Positions 25,593-34,265 are shown, counted from the stretch's first letter. The stretch is 64,000 bases of DNA from Aeromicrobium ginsengisoli (GCF_004134905.2 NZ_SDPQ02000002.1:620001-684000), one strand, 5' to 3'. The notes: a model not told the origin generated them from the sequence alone. Made by a program: numbers and translations.

Positions 25593-26078
25593 TCAGCCGC
25601 GCAGGTGGTCGAGCTGGTCGTGCACGGAGGCGGCGGCCTGGTTGACCTTGTCCTTGGCGCGCCGGCCGATGAACTTCTTGTGCGGGTCGGGGTCGAGCGT
25701 CGCCATCAGCAGGCCACCGGCCATCGAGACGTTCTTGAGGAAGTGGATGCGCTGGTTGGCGCGGGCACCGGGGTCGGTCTCGTTCCAGTAGGGATGACCA
25801 GCGACAGTCGTGGCCGGCATCGTTGCGGCGAGACCGAGGGCGGCGAGCCGGGGGAACCGGCCGGTCGCCAGCGCGAGCCCGCCGAGCAGCTGCGCGGCGG
25901 CGTTGACGCGTACGAGATTGGCGCCGTCGACCGGCAGCTCGGGCGCGAACTTCTTGATGAGGTCCGCCGTCGGTTGCGCCCTGGCTGCGCGCGGACCGGG
26001 AGCCTTGAGTGCGGTGGCTCCGCCGTAGATGAACATCGAGGCGAGCATCGGGCGGGCAACGGTGCGCAGGAGGGTCAT
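25593..26078 (-). CDS. DoxX-family membrane protein
   Basis: A 161-residue membrane protein of the DoxX family with four hydrophobic segments (MLASMFIYGGATALKAPG, NAAAQLLGGLALATG, IHFLKNVSMAGGLLMATLDP). The ATG at 26078 lies 20 bp upstream of the aroA promoter region. It is longer-looped and more charged at its ends than the copy at 14301 (KKFIGRRAKDKVNQAAAS tail). Reaction unknown. Confidence 0.8.
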   Translation of the reverse strand: MTLLRTVARPMLASMFIYGGATALKAPGPRAARAQPTADLIKKFAPELPVDGANLVRVNAAAQLLGGLALATGRFPRLAALGLAATMPATTVAGHPYWNETDPGARANQRIHFLKNVSMAGGLLMATLDPDPHKKFIGRRAKDKVNQAAASVHDQLDHLRG

Positions 26079-26119
26079 GCCTCATTCATACCCGAACCCC
26101 CGGCACAGGCAAGCCCGGG

Positions 26120-27685
26120 TCAGCTCAGCGGCCAGAGCCCCGGACGGAACGTCGCCGTGTTGTTGCCGGGCACGGGGTCGCCTGGCGCCGAGACGGTGAT
26201 CGTGCCACCGGAATGGATGAGGTCCGTGGACCGGGCCGCGAACGTCCCTCCGTGACCCGCAGCCAGGGTGCTGCTGCAGGTCAGCGTCCGCAGACGCTGG
26301 TTGGGCACGGCCGGCCCGCAGTCCCACCCCGGGCTGACGACTCCGCCGAAGTGCACCGTGCGCCGGAACGCCAGCGTGACCGTGACGACTTCGGCGGCGG
26401 CACGACCGCTGTTGCTGGCACCGATGCCCACCGTGATCTGCCGCTGCAGCAGCGGCAGGAGCGTGTTGGACACGCGTACCGAGGCGACCGCGTAGTCCGT
26501 CGGGACGGTCGGCTCGACCGACGGAGTGGGCTCCGGCTTGCGCTCGTCGGCGGGCGGATCGGGGTCGACCCGTGACGCTGCGGCGGGTGTCGCGCTGGCC
26601 ACGGGAGTCGTCGTGACCGCAGTCGGGGTCGGCTTCGGCTTCGGCGGCGTGGTCGTGTCCGGCGAGGGTGCAGGGGTGGGCTTCGGCGTGGACCTGCTGG
26701 CCACGGGCGCCGAAGCAGCCGGTGGCTTCTCGGGGTTGCCGCCGAAGTTGGTCGTCACCGCGACCGTGCCGGCTGCGGCGACCGCAATCACCGCGGCTGC
26801 AGCTACGACGCCCTGCGTGCCCGCGCCCGCGACGGCGTGGCCCGCCGCCTTGACCGGCGCCAGTGCCGCTTCGACGACCGCACCGACGCCGGCCGCCGTG
26901 GCGCCCGCCGTGACATAGCCGGCGGCCACGCTGCCGAGGAGTGCCGGCGCGAGGATTCCCGAGAGGTTGGAGTTGATCTCGGCGAGCTCGAGGTAGAGCC
27001 CGGTGCAGCGGCTGCACTCGTCGAGGTGAGCCTCGACACGTGCCGAGTCACGGGCGGACAGGCCCTTGCGGACGTACGAGCCGAGCATCCCGGTGGTCGT
27101 ACGGCAGCTGGCGTGGAGGCTCGGAGCCAGGTGGCTCTGGAGGTAGGCCTGACGCAGCCCCTCGCGTGCGCGGTAGGCGAGCGCCGAGACGCTGTTGGGG
27201 CTCATCCCGAGCAACGGGGCGATGTCGGCCGGCTTCTGACCCTCGACGTCGAGGTGCCACAGCACGAGCTGCCAGCGCTCGGGGAGGGCCGCGAACGCCG
27301 CAGCAGCGGCACCCTGCTCGAACCGCATCTCGGCCGGATCCACGAACGCGACGGCCCGGTCGAGCTCGGCGTCGTCGTCGGTCGTACGCACGCGCTTCTG
27401 GCGGCGGCCACGGTCGACGTGGAGCCGGCGGATCGCGGTGAGCAGATAGGCGCGGAAGAACTCGTCGGGACCCTTGCCGGCCTGCAGGAGCGCCAGCACA
27501 CGGGTGAACGACTCGGCCACCACGTCGTCGGCGTCGGGTCCGGGCACCAGCTGGGCGGCGAGCCGGGTCGCGGCATCACGGTGGCGGCCGAACAGCTCGC
27601 CGTACGCCTCGGTGTCGCCGTCGCGAACGGCGGCGATGAGCCGGGCGTCGCTGGCTTCGACGTTGGTGGTGCTGATGTCCGACAC
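26120..27685 (-). CDS. ECF sigma factor fused to zinc anti-sigma, membrane and extracellular domains
   Basis: A 521-residue fusion. Sigma region 2 spans about residues 14-90 (DADDVVAESFTRVLALL, LLTAIRRLHVDRGRR) and region 4 about 131-185 (LPERWQLVLWHLDVEGQKPADIAPLLGMSPNSVSALAYRAREGL, shown in part). Then comes a complete anti-sigma zinc site: Cys194, His220, Cys224, Cys227 (Cx25HxxxCxxC). A membrane helix lies at about 291-311, a Pro/Thr-rich spacer at 318-400, and an extracellular beta domain of the conserved-repeat type with two cysteines fills 405-521. GTG 27685 was chosen for its GGGAGGGG ribosome site; GTG 27706 is an alternative. It would hold a sigma factor at the membrane. Confidence 0.88.
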   Translation of the reverse strand: MSDISTTNVEASDARLIAAVRDGDTEAYGELFGRHRDAATRLAAQLVPGPDADDVVAESFTRVLALLQAGKGPDEFFRAYLLTAIRRLHVDRGRRQKRVRTTDDDAELDRAVAFVDPAEMRFEQGAAAAAFAALPERWQLVLWHLDVEGQKPADIAPLLGMSPNSVSALAYRAREGLRQAYLQSHLAPSLHASCRTTTGMLGSYVRKGLSARDSARVEAHLDECSRCTGLYLELAEINSNLSGILAPALLGSVAAGYVTAGATAAGVGAVVEAALAPVKAAGHAVAGAGTQGVVAAAAVIAVAAAGTVAVTTNFGGNPEKPPAASAPVASRSTPKPTPAPSPDTTTPPKPKPTPTAVTTTPVASATPAAASRVDPDPPADERKPEPTPSVEPTVPTDYAVASVRVSNTLLPLLQRQITVGIGASNSGRAAAEVVTVTLAFRRTVHFGGVVSPGWDCGPAVPNQRLRTLTCSSTLAAGHGGTFAARSTDLIHSGGTITVSAPGDPVPGNNTATFRPGLWPLS

Positions 27686-27809
27686 GGTGTCCCCTCCCAC
27701 GTGCACAACGAGGCAGCCGTGGAGCGGTCACGAATTGCTCGCCCGAACCGCGTCATGGTGGTGCCCCTCGTACGTCTCATGGGTGTCCGAACGGAGAAGG
27801 GGGTGCCTC

Positions 27810-28463
27810 ATGTTCAGCTCGGGAGTGGATGATGTGCTCCTCGCCGATGCGGTACGCGACGGCCGTCCGGATGTCGCCGACGTTGCACTCGTGGTGGGAG
27901 CGAGTGCAGCGCGGCTCGGCGTCCCGCTCCACGAGGTCATGGACCACGTGGAGCGGGCATTTGCCGGACAGCCGCCGTCGTTCGAGGCAACGCGCGCAGC
28001 GGTCCTGGCATGGGCCGACGAAGCGCTGGTCCTGCGCGCGGACATCTCCTGCGAGGACCCGTTGACGTCGCTCGCGACGACGGCATACGTACGTTCTCGG
28101 CTCGCCGAGATCTATCGCGGCGCCGAGCGTGACGGTCACCTGGTCGCTCACCGAACCGTCCTCGTGGTCGTCGAGCTGCCCCGCGCCAGCTCGGGTCATG
28201 AGCTCGAGCAGTCCCTCCGGGCACTCGATGTCGCCGAGGCCATGCGAGCTGTGTTCGCCGGCGACGAGACCGTGGCCCGGGTGTCGCCTCGCCGTTTCGC
28301 CGCGTTGGTGGGTCGCGGACGCGCGGACGTGCTGACGCTGAGCATGCTGCGGATCCTGCTGGAGCGTGCCCTCGGCGAGGACGCGCAGCCCCGGCTCTGG
28401 GTCGAGGAGCTGCCGCCTGCGGTGGAGGGCGTCGCCAGGGTTCTGGCCGGCCTGTCGGAGTAG
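27810..28463 (+). CDS. protein with degenerate GGDEF-like domain
   Basis: A 217-residue soluble protein. Residues 83-88 read DPLTSL and are followed by ATTAYVRSRLAEIYRG, the pattern that opens diguanylate cyclase domains (DPLTGLxNRxxL). A strand like VLVVVELP follows, but where the catalytic GGDEF loop should be there is VARVSPRRFAALV (155-167). So the fold may be kept while cyclase activity is lost. The N-terminal 75 residues are helical. It diverges from the sigma fusion gene across 124 bp. The assignment is from pattern only. Confidence 0.6.
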   Translation: MFSSGVDDVLLADAVRDGRPDVADVALVVGASAARLGVPLHEVMDHVERAFAGQPPSFEATRAAVLAWADEALVLRADISCEDPLTSLATTAYVRSRLAEIYRGAERDGHLVAHRTVLVVVELPRASSGHELEQSLRALDVAEAMRAVFAGDETVARVSPRRFAALVGRGRADVLTLSMLRILLERALGEDAQPRLWVEELPPAVEGVARVLAGLSE

Positions 28464-28498
28464 TCCTCCGTGTCGGTGCCAGCGCCTACGCTGGACGT

Positions 28499-29230
28499 AT
28501 GTGCGGGCGCTATGCAACGACCCAGACCTCGGCTTCGCTCAACCAGGCGTTCGAGGTCGACCTGGCCAACTCGTTCGTCGAGCTCGAGGCCGACTACAAT
28601 ATGGCCCCGACCAAGCTCGCGCCGCTGATCATCGGGCGGCGCCCCGAGGAGCTGGCGGCCGACGCACCGCCCCAGCGGGAGCTCATGACGGCGCGCTGGG
28701 GGCTCATCCCGAGTTGGGCCAAGGATCCGTCGATCGGCAACCGCATGATCAACGCGCGCTCGGAGACCGCAGCCGAGAAGCCCGCGTTCAAGAAGGCGTT
28801 CGCCCGGCGCCGCGGTCTCGTGCCCGCCGACGGCTACTACGAGTGGTACGCCGGTGAGGCCCGCGACGGCGAGCGCAAGCCCAAGAAGCAGCCGTTCTAC
28901 ATCACCCCCAAGGACCACTCGGTGCTGGCGATGGCCGGGCTCTACGAGTTCTGGAAGGACCCGGCGACCGACGAGTGGGTCACGAGCTACACGATCCTGA
29001 CCACCAGCGCCGAGGACGACATGGGGCACATCCACGACCGCATGCCGCTGTTCCTCGAGCCCGCCGCCTTCGACGCCTGGCTCGACCCCGCGCCCAAGCC
29101 TCCGGCAGCGCTTCTCGAGCTGTTGATCCCGGCGGCTCCGGGCCGGCTCGACGCGTTCCCGGTGTCGACCGAGGTCAACAACGTCGCCAACAACGGACCC
29201 GGCCTGATCGTCCCGCTGCCGCCGGAATAG
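28499..29230 (+). CDS. SRAP-domain abasic-site processing protein (HMCES/YedK)
   Basis: A 243-residue SOS-response-associated peptidase family protein. It starts MCGRY, so after Met removal Cys2 is the N-terminal nucleophile that crosslinks abasic sites in single-stranded DNA. Other family residues are [41 protein letters not shown] and [17 protein letters not shown] ends 6 bases before the ATG, so it is leaderless. Its last codons contain the GGAAT of the sigR promoter. Confidence 0.93.
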   Translation: MCGRYATTQTSASLNQAFEVDLANSFVELEADYNMAPTKLAPLIIGRRPEELAADAPPQRELMTARWGLIPSWAKDPSIGNRMINARSETAAEKPAFKKAFARRRGLVPADGYYEWYAGEARDGERKPKKQPFYITPKDHSVLAMAGLYEFWKDPATDEWVTSYTILTTSAEDDMGHIHDRMPLFLEPAAFDAWLDPAPKPPAALLELLIPAAPGRLDAFPVSTEVNNVANNGPGLIVPLPPE

Positions 29231-29249
29231 CGCGTGCCTCCGCACGGTT
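29224..29249 (+). promoter_or_regulatory. SigR-type promoter GGAAT-N18-GTT
   Basis: GGAAT at 29224-29228 and GTT at 29247-29249 are separated by exactly 18 bases, the consensus for SigR/SigH promoters. The -35 overlaps the SRAP stop codon. Transcription would begin near 29256, just ahead of AGGAGG (29259-29264) and an in-frame ATG at 29269. This implies positive autoregulation of sigR. Confidence 0.82.
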
Positions 29250-29352
29250 GAACACCGCAGGAGGTTCGATGCTGACATACGCAGATCACGGGCTTGAGAG
29301 GTCGATCACGCCCCTCAGCAAGCCAGTAGTGCCCGGAGTAGGCTGGGAGGCG

Positions 29353-29982
29353 ATGACCGTCACCGGCGAAACCCCTGAAAGCGCCGACCAGCGCGACACC
29401 GAGACCTCGGAGCAGCAGCAGGCGCGCTTCGAGGCCGATGCCCTGCCATTCCTGGACCAGCTCTACTCGGCCGCCCTGCGCATGACGCGCAGCCCGCACG
29501 ACGCCGAGGACCTCGTCCAGGAGACCTACGCCAAGGCGTTCAGTGCGTTCCACCAGTTCAAGCCCGGCACCAACCTCAAGGCCTGGCTCTACCGCATCCT
29601 GACCAACACCTACATCAACTCCTATCGCAAGAAGCAGCGCCAGCCGCAGCAGATCACGGACGAGATCGAGGACTGGCAGATCGCTCGTGCCGAGTCGCAC
29701 GGCTCGACCGGGCTCAAGTCGGCCGAGATGGAGGCGCTGGAGCACCTGCCCGACAGCGACGTCAAGGACGCGCTCCAGGCGCTGCCCGAGGACTTCCGCT
29801 ACGCGGTCTACCTCGCCGACGTCGAAGGTTTCCCCTACAAGGAGATCGCCGAGATCATGGACACCCCGATCGGCACCGTGATGTCACGGTTGCACCGCGG
29901 CCGTCGCATGCTGCGCGAGATGCTCGCCGACTACGCCCGCGATCGCGGCATGGCCGTCACGGGAGCAGGTGACAAGGCATGA
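29353..29982 (+). CDS. sigR: ECF sigma factor SigR/SigH (thiol-oxidative stress)
   Basis: A 209-residue ECF sigma factor: region 2 (about residues 30-95; [44 protein letters not shown]) and region 4 (about 135-190; [41 protein letters not shown], shown in part). It drives thioredoxin, mycothiol and protease genes under disulphide stress. GGGAGG precedes ATG 29353. A second in-frame ATG at 29269, with AGGAGG 4 bases upstream, would add 28 residues ([20 protein letters not shown] and on). Streptomyces makes such a long, unstable isoform. The stop overlaps rsrA as ATGA. Confidence 0.95.
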   Translation: MTVTGETPESADQRDTETSEQQQARFEADALPFLDQLYSAALRMTRSPHDAEDLVQETYAKAFSAFHQFKPGTNLKAWLYRILTNTYINSYRKKQRQPQQITDEIEDWQIARAESHGSTGLKSAEMEALEHLPDSDVKDALQALPEDFRYAVYLADVEGFPYKEIAEIMDTPIGTVMSRLHRGRRMLREMLADYARDRGMAVTGAGDKA

Positions 29983-30254
29983 GCAACGACCCCTGTGAAG
30001 GGCCCGACTGCGAGAAGGCGCTCGAGAACCTCTACCTGTTCATCGACCAGGAGATCGACACCGCGAGCTGTGCCGAGATCCAGGCGCACATCGACGGCTG
30101 CAGCGACTGCCTGAGCGAGTACGACCTGGAGCGGGTGGTCAAGTCACTGGTGTCGCGGTCGTGCTCCGAGGTGGCGCCCGAGCCGCTGCGCGAGAAGGTG
30201 CTGTTCTCGATCCGCAAGGTGCACATCGAGATCACCGAGCAGCGGTCGACCTAG
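29979..30254 (+). CDS. rsrA: mycothiol-system anti-sigma factor RsrA
   Basis: A 91-residue zinc-containing, redox-sensing anti-sigma factor. The ligands Cys11, His37, Cys41 and Cys44 are at exactly the positions known for Streptomyces RsrA; additional cysteines are Cys6, Cys31 and Cys62. Oxidation forms a disulphide, zinc leaves and SigR is released. The ATG overlaps the sigR stop by 4 bases, giving balanced synthesis. A strong terminator follows. Confidence 0.95.
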   Translation: MSNDPCEGPDCEKALENLYLFIDQEIDTASCAEIQAHIDGCSDCLSEYDLERVVKSLVSRSCSEVAPEPLREKVLFSIRKVHIEITEQRST

Positions 30255-30288
30255 TCCCAACGCTCCGCTCGTTGAGCCTGTCGAAACG

Positions 30289-30321
30289 AAGAAATCCCCG
30301 TCCATCGGACGGGGATTTCTT
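30289..30321. terminator. bidirectional hairpin terminator between rsrA and bL37
   Basis: Perfect 15-base arms (30289-30303 and 30307-30321) with a 3-base loop; the ends are A-rich and T-rich, so it fits rho-independent termination from both sides. It separates converging rsrA and the bL37 gene. Confidence 0.85.
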
Positions 30322-30324
30322 GTC

Positions 30325-30399
30325 TCACGCGTTGGGGCGCTTGCCGTGGTTGGCGCCCTTCTTGCGACGCGCACGACGCTTGCGGCCGGTCTTGCCCAT
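30325..30399 (-). CDS. 50S ribosomal protein bL37 (24 residues)
   Basis: A 24-residue, very basic peptide, MGKTGRKRRARRKKGANHGK ending RPNA, with GAGGAGG before the ATG. It matches the tiny actinobacterial large-subunit protein bL37 found in mycobacterial ribosome structures. The strong ribosome site and the terminator directly after the stop show that it is an independent gene. Confidence 0.8.
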   Translation of the reverse strand: MGKTGRKRRARRKKGANHGKRPNA

Positions 30400-30425
30400 G
30401 ATGTTCCTCCTCGGAAGTCGAGGTC

Positions 30426-30797
30426 TCAGTCTCCCACAGGCGCGATCCGGGTCAGAAATCGCTCCCGGTCGACGATGACCCGGCGGATCTCGCCGGTCGC
30501 CAGCAGTGTGCCGCCGGCGTCGTGGGCCGCGACCTGGAAGCGTACGAGCCGGCCGTCGGTGTGGACGACGGTCGCGGTCGCGGTGACCTCGGCGCCGACC
30601 GGGGTCGCGGCCAGGTGCTCCAGGTCGACGCGGGTGCCGACACTCGTCTGCGCCGGATCGAGCTCGAGCGCCGCGCATGTCGCCTCCTCGCACCAGGCCA
30701 GCACCCGCGGCGTGCCGAGGACATCGAGGTCCCCGCTGCCGAGTGCGCGGGCGGTGTCGGCAGCCGTGACGGCGTGCGTGATCGAAGCGGTGTCCAT
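30426..30797 (-). CDS. hotdog-fold thioesterase
   Basis: A 123-residue hotdog protein resembling the FlK/small acyl-CoA thioesterase group: GSGDLDVLGTPRVLAWCEEATCAAL (helix), TSVGTRVDLEHLAATPVGAEV and VRFQVAAHDAGGTLLATGEIRR. The ATG has TAGTCT 7 bases upstream, so it is probably leaderless, with the promoter inside the end of the ABC gene. Substrate not predictable. Confidence 0.8.
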   Translation of the reverse strand: MDTASITHAVTAADTARALGSGDLDVLGTPRVLAWCEEATCAALELDPAQTSVGTRVDLEHLAATPVGAEVTATATVVHTDGRLVRFQVAAHDAGGTLLATGEIRRVIVDRERFLTRIAPVGD

Positions 30798-30807
30798 GGC
30801 CTGAAGA

Positions 30808-32550
30808 CTACGACGACCAGGCCGCCCACAGATCGGCGTAGCGTCCTCCGGCGGCGACCAGCTCGTCGTGCGTGCCCTCCTCGACGATGCGGCCCTCGTG
30901 CATCACGACGACCCGGTCGGCCGACCGGGCCTGCGTCAGCCGATGCGCGACGACGACGGACGTACGCCCATGGGTCACGGCGATCGCGGCGTCCTCGAGC
31001 TCGCGCGCACCGGAGGAACCAGCCTCGGCCGTCGCTTCGTCGAACACCGCGACCCGCGGGTCGTGCAGCAGGACCCGCGCCAGGGCCAGCTGCTGCGCCT
31101 GCGCCGGGGTCAGCGGATGTCCGTGGTCGCCGACGACGCTGTCGAGCCCGTCAGGCAGTGCATCGACCCACGAGAGCGCCCGCACGGTGCCCAGGGCGGA
31201 CCGGATCTGCTCGTCGTCGGCGCCGGGGCGCGCCAGGTCGACGTTCTCGCGGACCGTGCCGGAGAAGACGTGCACGTCCTGCGTGATGAGCGCGATGCCG
31301 GACCGTACGTGTGACGGATCCAGCGTGTCGAGGGTGAAACCACCGACCCTGACTGTGCCCGAGGTCGGCGTCAGCAGACCGGCGGCGATCGCGCCGAGCG
31401 TGCTCTTGCCGGCGCCAGTGGCGCCGACGAGCGCGACCCGCTCGCCGTCGGCGACCCGGAGCGTCACGTCGGCGAGGACAGGATGACCTTCGACGTACTC
31501 ATGGCGGATGCCGACCAGCTCGAACGTGCCCGAACGGACCGGCGAGGGGCCTTCGGGGGTCGGCGGCGGCTGGAGCAGCGCGACACCGGCGAGGCGGGCG
31601 AGCGAGGCGCCAGCGGACTGGATGTCGTCGAAGATCGTCAGCAGGGCGCCGATGGGGTTGAACAGCCGGTGGAAGTAGAGCGCGGCGGCGGTCACCGCGC
31701 CGACGGTCGTCAGGTCCTCGCGGACCAGCAGGAAGCCGGTGCCGAGCACGAAGCTCAGCCCAATGAGCTCCGACCGGTTGGTGCGCGCGCCGAAGCGGGT
31801 CAGCAGCGAGAAGACGTCGAGCGCGATCGTCATGGCGTGGTGCGAGTGGTCGGTGATGCGGTCGATCTGCGCCTGCTCGCGCGACAACGCCCGCAAGGTC
31901 GACGCGCCCTGCACACCGTTGACGAGGGCCTCGGCACGCTCGCCCTGCGCGATTCGCTCGCGTTTGTAGAACGGTGCGGACCGGGGAAGGTACCAACGGA
32001 GGCCGAGAACGTAGAACGGCGCGGCACCGAGCCCGGCGAGGCCGAGTCGCCAGTCGAGCGCGAACAGGCCGCCGGCCGTGAACACCACGGCGACGAGCGA
32101 CTGGATCAGCAGCGGGACGATCTGGGTCAGCGACTGGGCCACGGATCGGACGTCGTCGCCCATCCTGGACAGCAGGTCGCCGGCGCCGGCCTCTTCGAGC
32201 CGGATGCTGTCGAGGTGCAGCGCCCGGTCGAGGGCCTGCTCCCGCAGGTCCGCGAGGGCGGGCTCACCGGACTTCGCCAGGTAGGTCACCGAGACTGCCG
32301 TGCCGACGCCAGCCACCACGCTCGCCGCCGCGATCAGCAGGGCCCCGTGCAGGATGCGGGACGAGTCGCCACCCGTCGTCACGGTGTCCACGATGTCGCC
32401 GAGGATCCAGGGGGCGACGAGGCCGGCGAGCCCCACCACGACGAATGCCACGGCCGAGATCAGCAAAGGTCCGCGGTGCGCTCGCAGCATCGCCGCAGCC
32501 AGTCGAGTCGTCTCGGCGCGGGAGGCGATGGGCAACAGCTGGCGGCTCAT
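30808..32550 (-). CDS. ABC exporter half (permease-ATPase), catalytic subunit
   Basis: A 580-residue type IV half-transporter: six membrane helices (about residues 25-310) and an ATPase domain. Walker A GATGAGKSTL, Walker B VAVFDEATAE and the switch histidine in VVAHRL are intact, but the signature motif, normally LSGGQ, reads LTPAQAQQ. It overlaps its partner by 4 bases (ATGA) and must form a heterodimer with it. Its intact Walker A pairs with the partner's intact signature, giving one working site. Cargo unknown; drugs, lipids or siderophores are typical. Confidence 0.9.
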   Translation of the reverse strand: MSRQLLPIASRAETTRLAAAMLRAHRGPLLISAVAFVVVGLAGLVAPWILGDIVDTVTTGGDSSRILHGALLIAAASVVAGVGTAVSVTYLAKSGEPALADLREQALDRALHLDSIRLEEAGAGDLLSRMGDDVRSVAQSLTQIVPLLIQSLVAVVFTAGGLFALDWRLGLAGLGAAPFYVLGLRWYLPRSAPFYKRERIAQGERAEALVNGVQGASTLRALSREQAQIDRITDHSHHAMTIALDVFSLLTRFGARTNRSELIGLSFVLGTGFLLVREDLTTVGAVTAAALYFHRLFNPIGALLTIFDDIQSAGASLARLAGVALLQPPPTPEGPSPVRSGTFELVGIRHEYVEGHPVLADVTLRVADGERVALVGATGAGKSTLGAIAAGLLTPTSGTVRVGGFTLDTLDPSHVRSGIALITQDVHVFSGTVRENVDLARPGADDEQIRSALGTVRALSWVDALPDGLDSVVGDHGHPLTPAQAQQLALARVLLHDPRVAVFDEATAEAGSSGARELEDAAIAVTHGRTSVVVAHRLTQARSADRVVVMHEGRIVEEGTHDELVAAGGRYADLWAAWSS

Positions 32551-34265
32551 CGGAGCACCGCCTGACGGTAGGCATCGTGCTGGGCGAGGTCATGATGCGT
32601 GCCGCTCACGACGACGCGGCCGTCCTGGACCAGGTGGATCCGGTCGGCGCCGGCCAGGATGGCCGGGCTGGAGGTGACGACGATCGTGACGAGGTCGGAG
32701 TCGCCGGCGTGGCGCAACGCGCGAATGCCGTCGGCGATCCGTTGCTCGGTCATGGCGTCGACGGCGCTCGTGGGCTCGGCCAGGACGAGGATCGGCGCGC
32801 GCGTCGCCAGCGCGCGGGCCAGGGCGATGCGCTGTCGCTGGCCACCCGAGAAGGTCGCGCCCCCGGCGGTGATGGGCTGCTGCAACCCGTCCGGGTGCAG
32901 GTCGACGACATCGCTCGCTGCCGACGCCGCGAGGATCTCGTCGATGGCGTCGCCGTCGAGGGCGCCGTCCGGGTCGATCACCGACCGCAGCGTGCCCTCG
33001 AACAGGTCGACGTGGTGCTGGCTCACGACGACCCGGGAGCGCAGCGAGTCGATCGTCAAGTCGTCGACCTCGTACCCGCCGAGGGTCAGGGAGCCCTGGC
33101 GATCCCCGGGCGGCAGCTCGCCGCGCAGGAGTCGTACGAGCGTGTCGCTGCCGGCGGTGTCGTCGACGACGATCCCGATCAGCTCGCCGCGCCGTGGAGC
33201 GAGGTCGAGGTCTCGCAGTGGGCCAGCGGTCATCTGCTTGATCTCGAGCTCGGGCCATGGCTCGTCGAGGACCGTCTCGCCGAACGTCGCCAGTGGCGGC
33301 GTCCGCAGGAAGTCGACGACGCGGCGCGCCGACGCGAAGGACGAGGCGACGCGTGCGCTGGTCTCGCCGAGGCCGGTGATGGGCTCGGCGAGGAACTGGG
33401 TGAGCCCGACGATCGCGATGAGCTCGCCGATGCTGATCGTCCCATCGAGCGCGCGGGTGCCCGCAAGACAGGCGACGAGGGCGAGGAAGAGCCCGCTCAA
33501 CGCCGCGGTGAGCCCGAACAGGTAGCCGACCGACTGCGCCGTGCGGATGCTCGCGTCGCGGGCCGAGGTGCTGTGCGTGCGATATCTCGAGGTCGCGACG
33601 TCCTCGGCGCCGACGCCCTTGAGCGGCCGGAGTCCCTTGACGAGGTCGGTGGCGATGCCGGTCGCCTTGGCGATGCCGGCCTGCTGATCGCTGGTGTGCC
33701 GGGCGATGAGCGGCGTCACGACCTGGATCAAGAGCAGCACGAGCGGCACGCCGAGGAGCACCACGACGCCGATCGTCACGTCGATGCGAAGCAGCACGAT
33801 CGCGCTCACGGCCACCCCCAGCAACCCGGCCAGCGAGTAGCCGACGTGCCACAGGAACTGGCCGATCGTCTCGGCGTCGGAGGTCGCCAGCGACAACGTC
33901 TCGCCGGGCAGCAGTCCCGTGCGCGCGCCGTCGGGTCCGAGGACGTGCTCGCTGACCTCGACCCTGAGCAGGTGTGTCTCGAGCTCCAGGGCGCCGACGC
34001 CGAGGCGGGACCCGAACCGGTAGGAGTAGCTCAGCACCACGAAGACTCCGACGAGCACTCCGCCCCAGATCGCGAGCTCGCCGAGGTCACCGGTCGCGAC
34101 GGCCCGGTCGATGATGACGCCGATGACGACCGGCACGAGGGCCTCACACAACAGCCAGGAGCAGATCAGGGCATAGCAGCCGAGGAGCTTGCGGTGGTGG
34201 CGGCGGAGTCCACGTCGCAGGAGAGCCGCCGCACTCCGGGGTGGAGCAGGAGCGTCGACAGGCAC
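32547..34265 (-). CDS. ABC exporter half (permease-ATPase), degenerate subunit
   Basis: A 572-residue partner of the preceding gene, with six membrane helices and an ATPase domain. Here the signature FSGGQRQRIALARAL is intact, but Walker A is destroyed (GIVVDDTAGSDTLV, no P-loop Lys), the Walker B aspartate is Ala (ILVLAEPTS), and the H-loop histidine is Ser (VTSSPA). The site formed by this Walker A and the partner's LTPAQ cannot bind or hydrolyse ATP normally. The GTG start at 34265 touches a partial DtxR/IdeR-type box. Confidence 0.9.
   Translation of the reverse strand: MPVDAPAPPRSAAALLRRGLRRHHRKLLGCYALICSWLLCEALVPVVIGVIIDRAVATGDLGELAIWGGVLVGVFVVLSYSYRFGSRLGVGALELETHLLRVEVSEHVLGPDGARTGLLPGETLSLATSDAETIGQFLWHVGYSLAGLLGVAVSAIVLLRIDVTIGVVVLLGVPLVLLLIQVVTPLIARHTSDQQAGIAKATGIATDLVKGLRPLKGVGAEDVATSRYRTHSTSARDASIRTAQSVGYLFGLTAALSGLFLALVACLAGTRALDGTISIGELIAIVGLTQFLAEPITGLGETSARVASSFASARRVVDFLRTPPLATFGETVLDEPWPELEIKQMTAGPLRDLDLAPRRGELIGIVVDDTAGSDTLVRLLRGELPPGDRQGSLTLGGYEVDDLTIDSLRSRVVVSQHHVDLFEGTLRSVIDPDGALDGDAIDEILAASAASDVVDLHPDGLQQPITAGGATFSGGQRQRIALARALATRAPILVLAEPTSAVDAMTEQRIADGIRALRHAGDSDLVTIVVTSSPAILAGADRIHLVQDGRVVVSGTHHDLAQHDAYRQAVLR

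Noticed and set aside
26660-26720. Repetitive Pro/Thr codons in the sigma fusion as a tandem DNA repeat
   Set aside because: The codons vary and no unit repeats exactly; it is low-complexity protein, not a DNA repeat.
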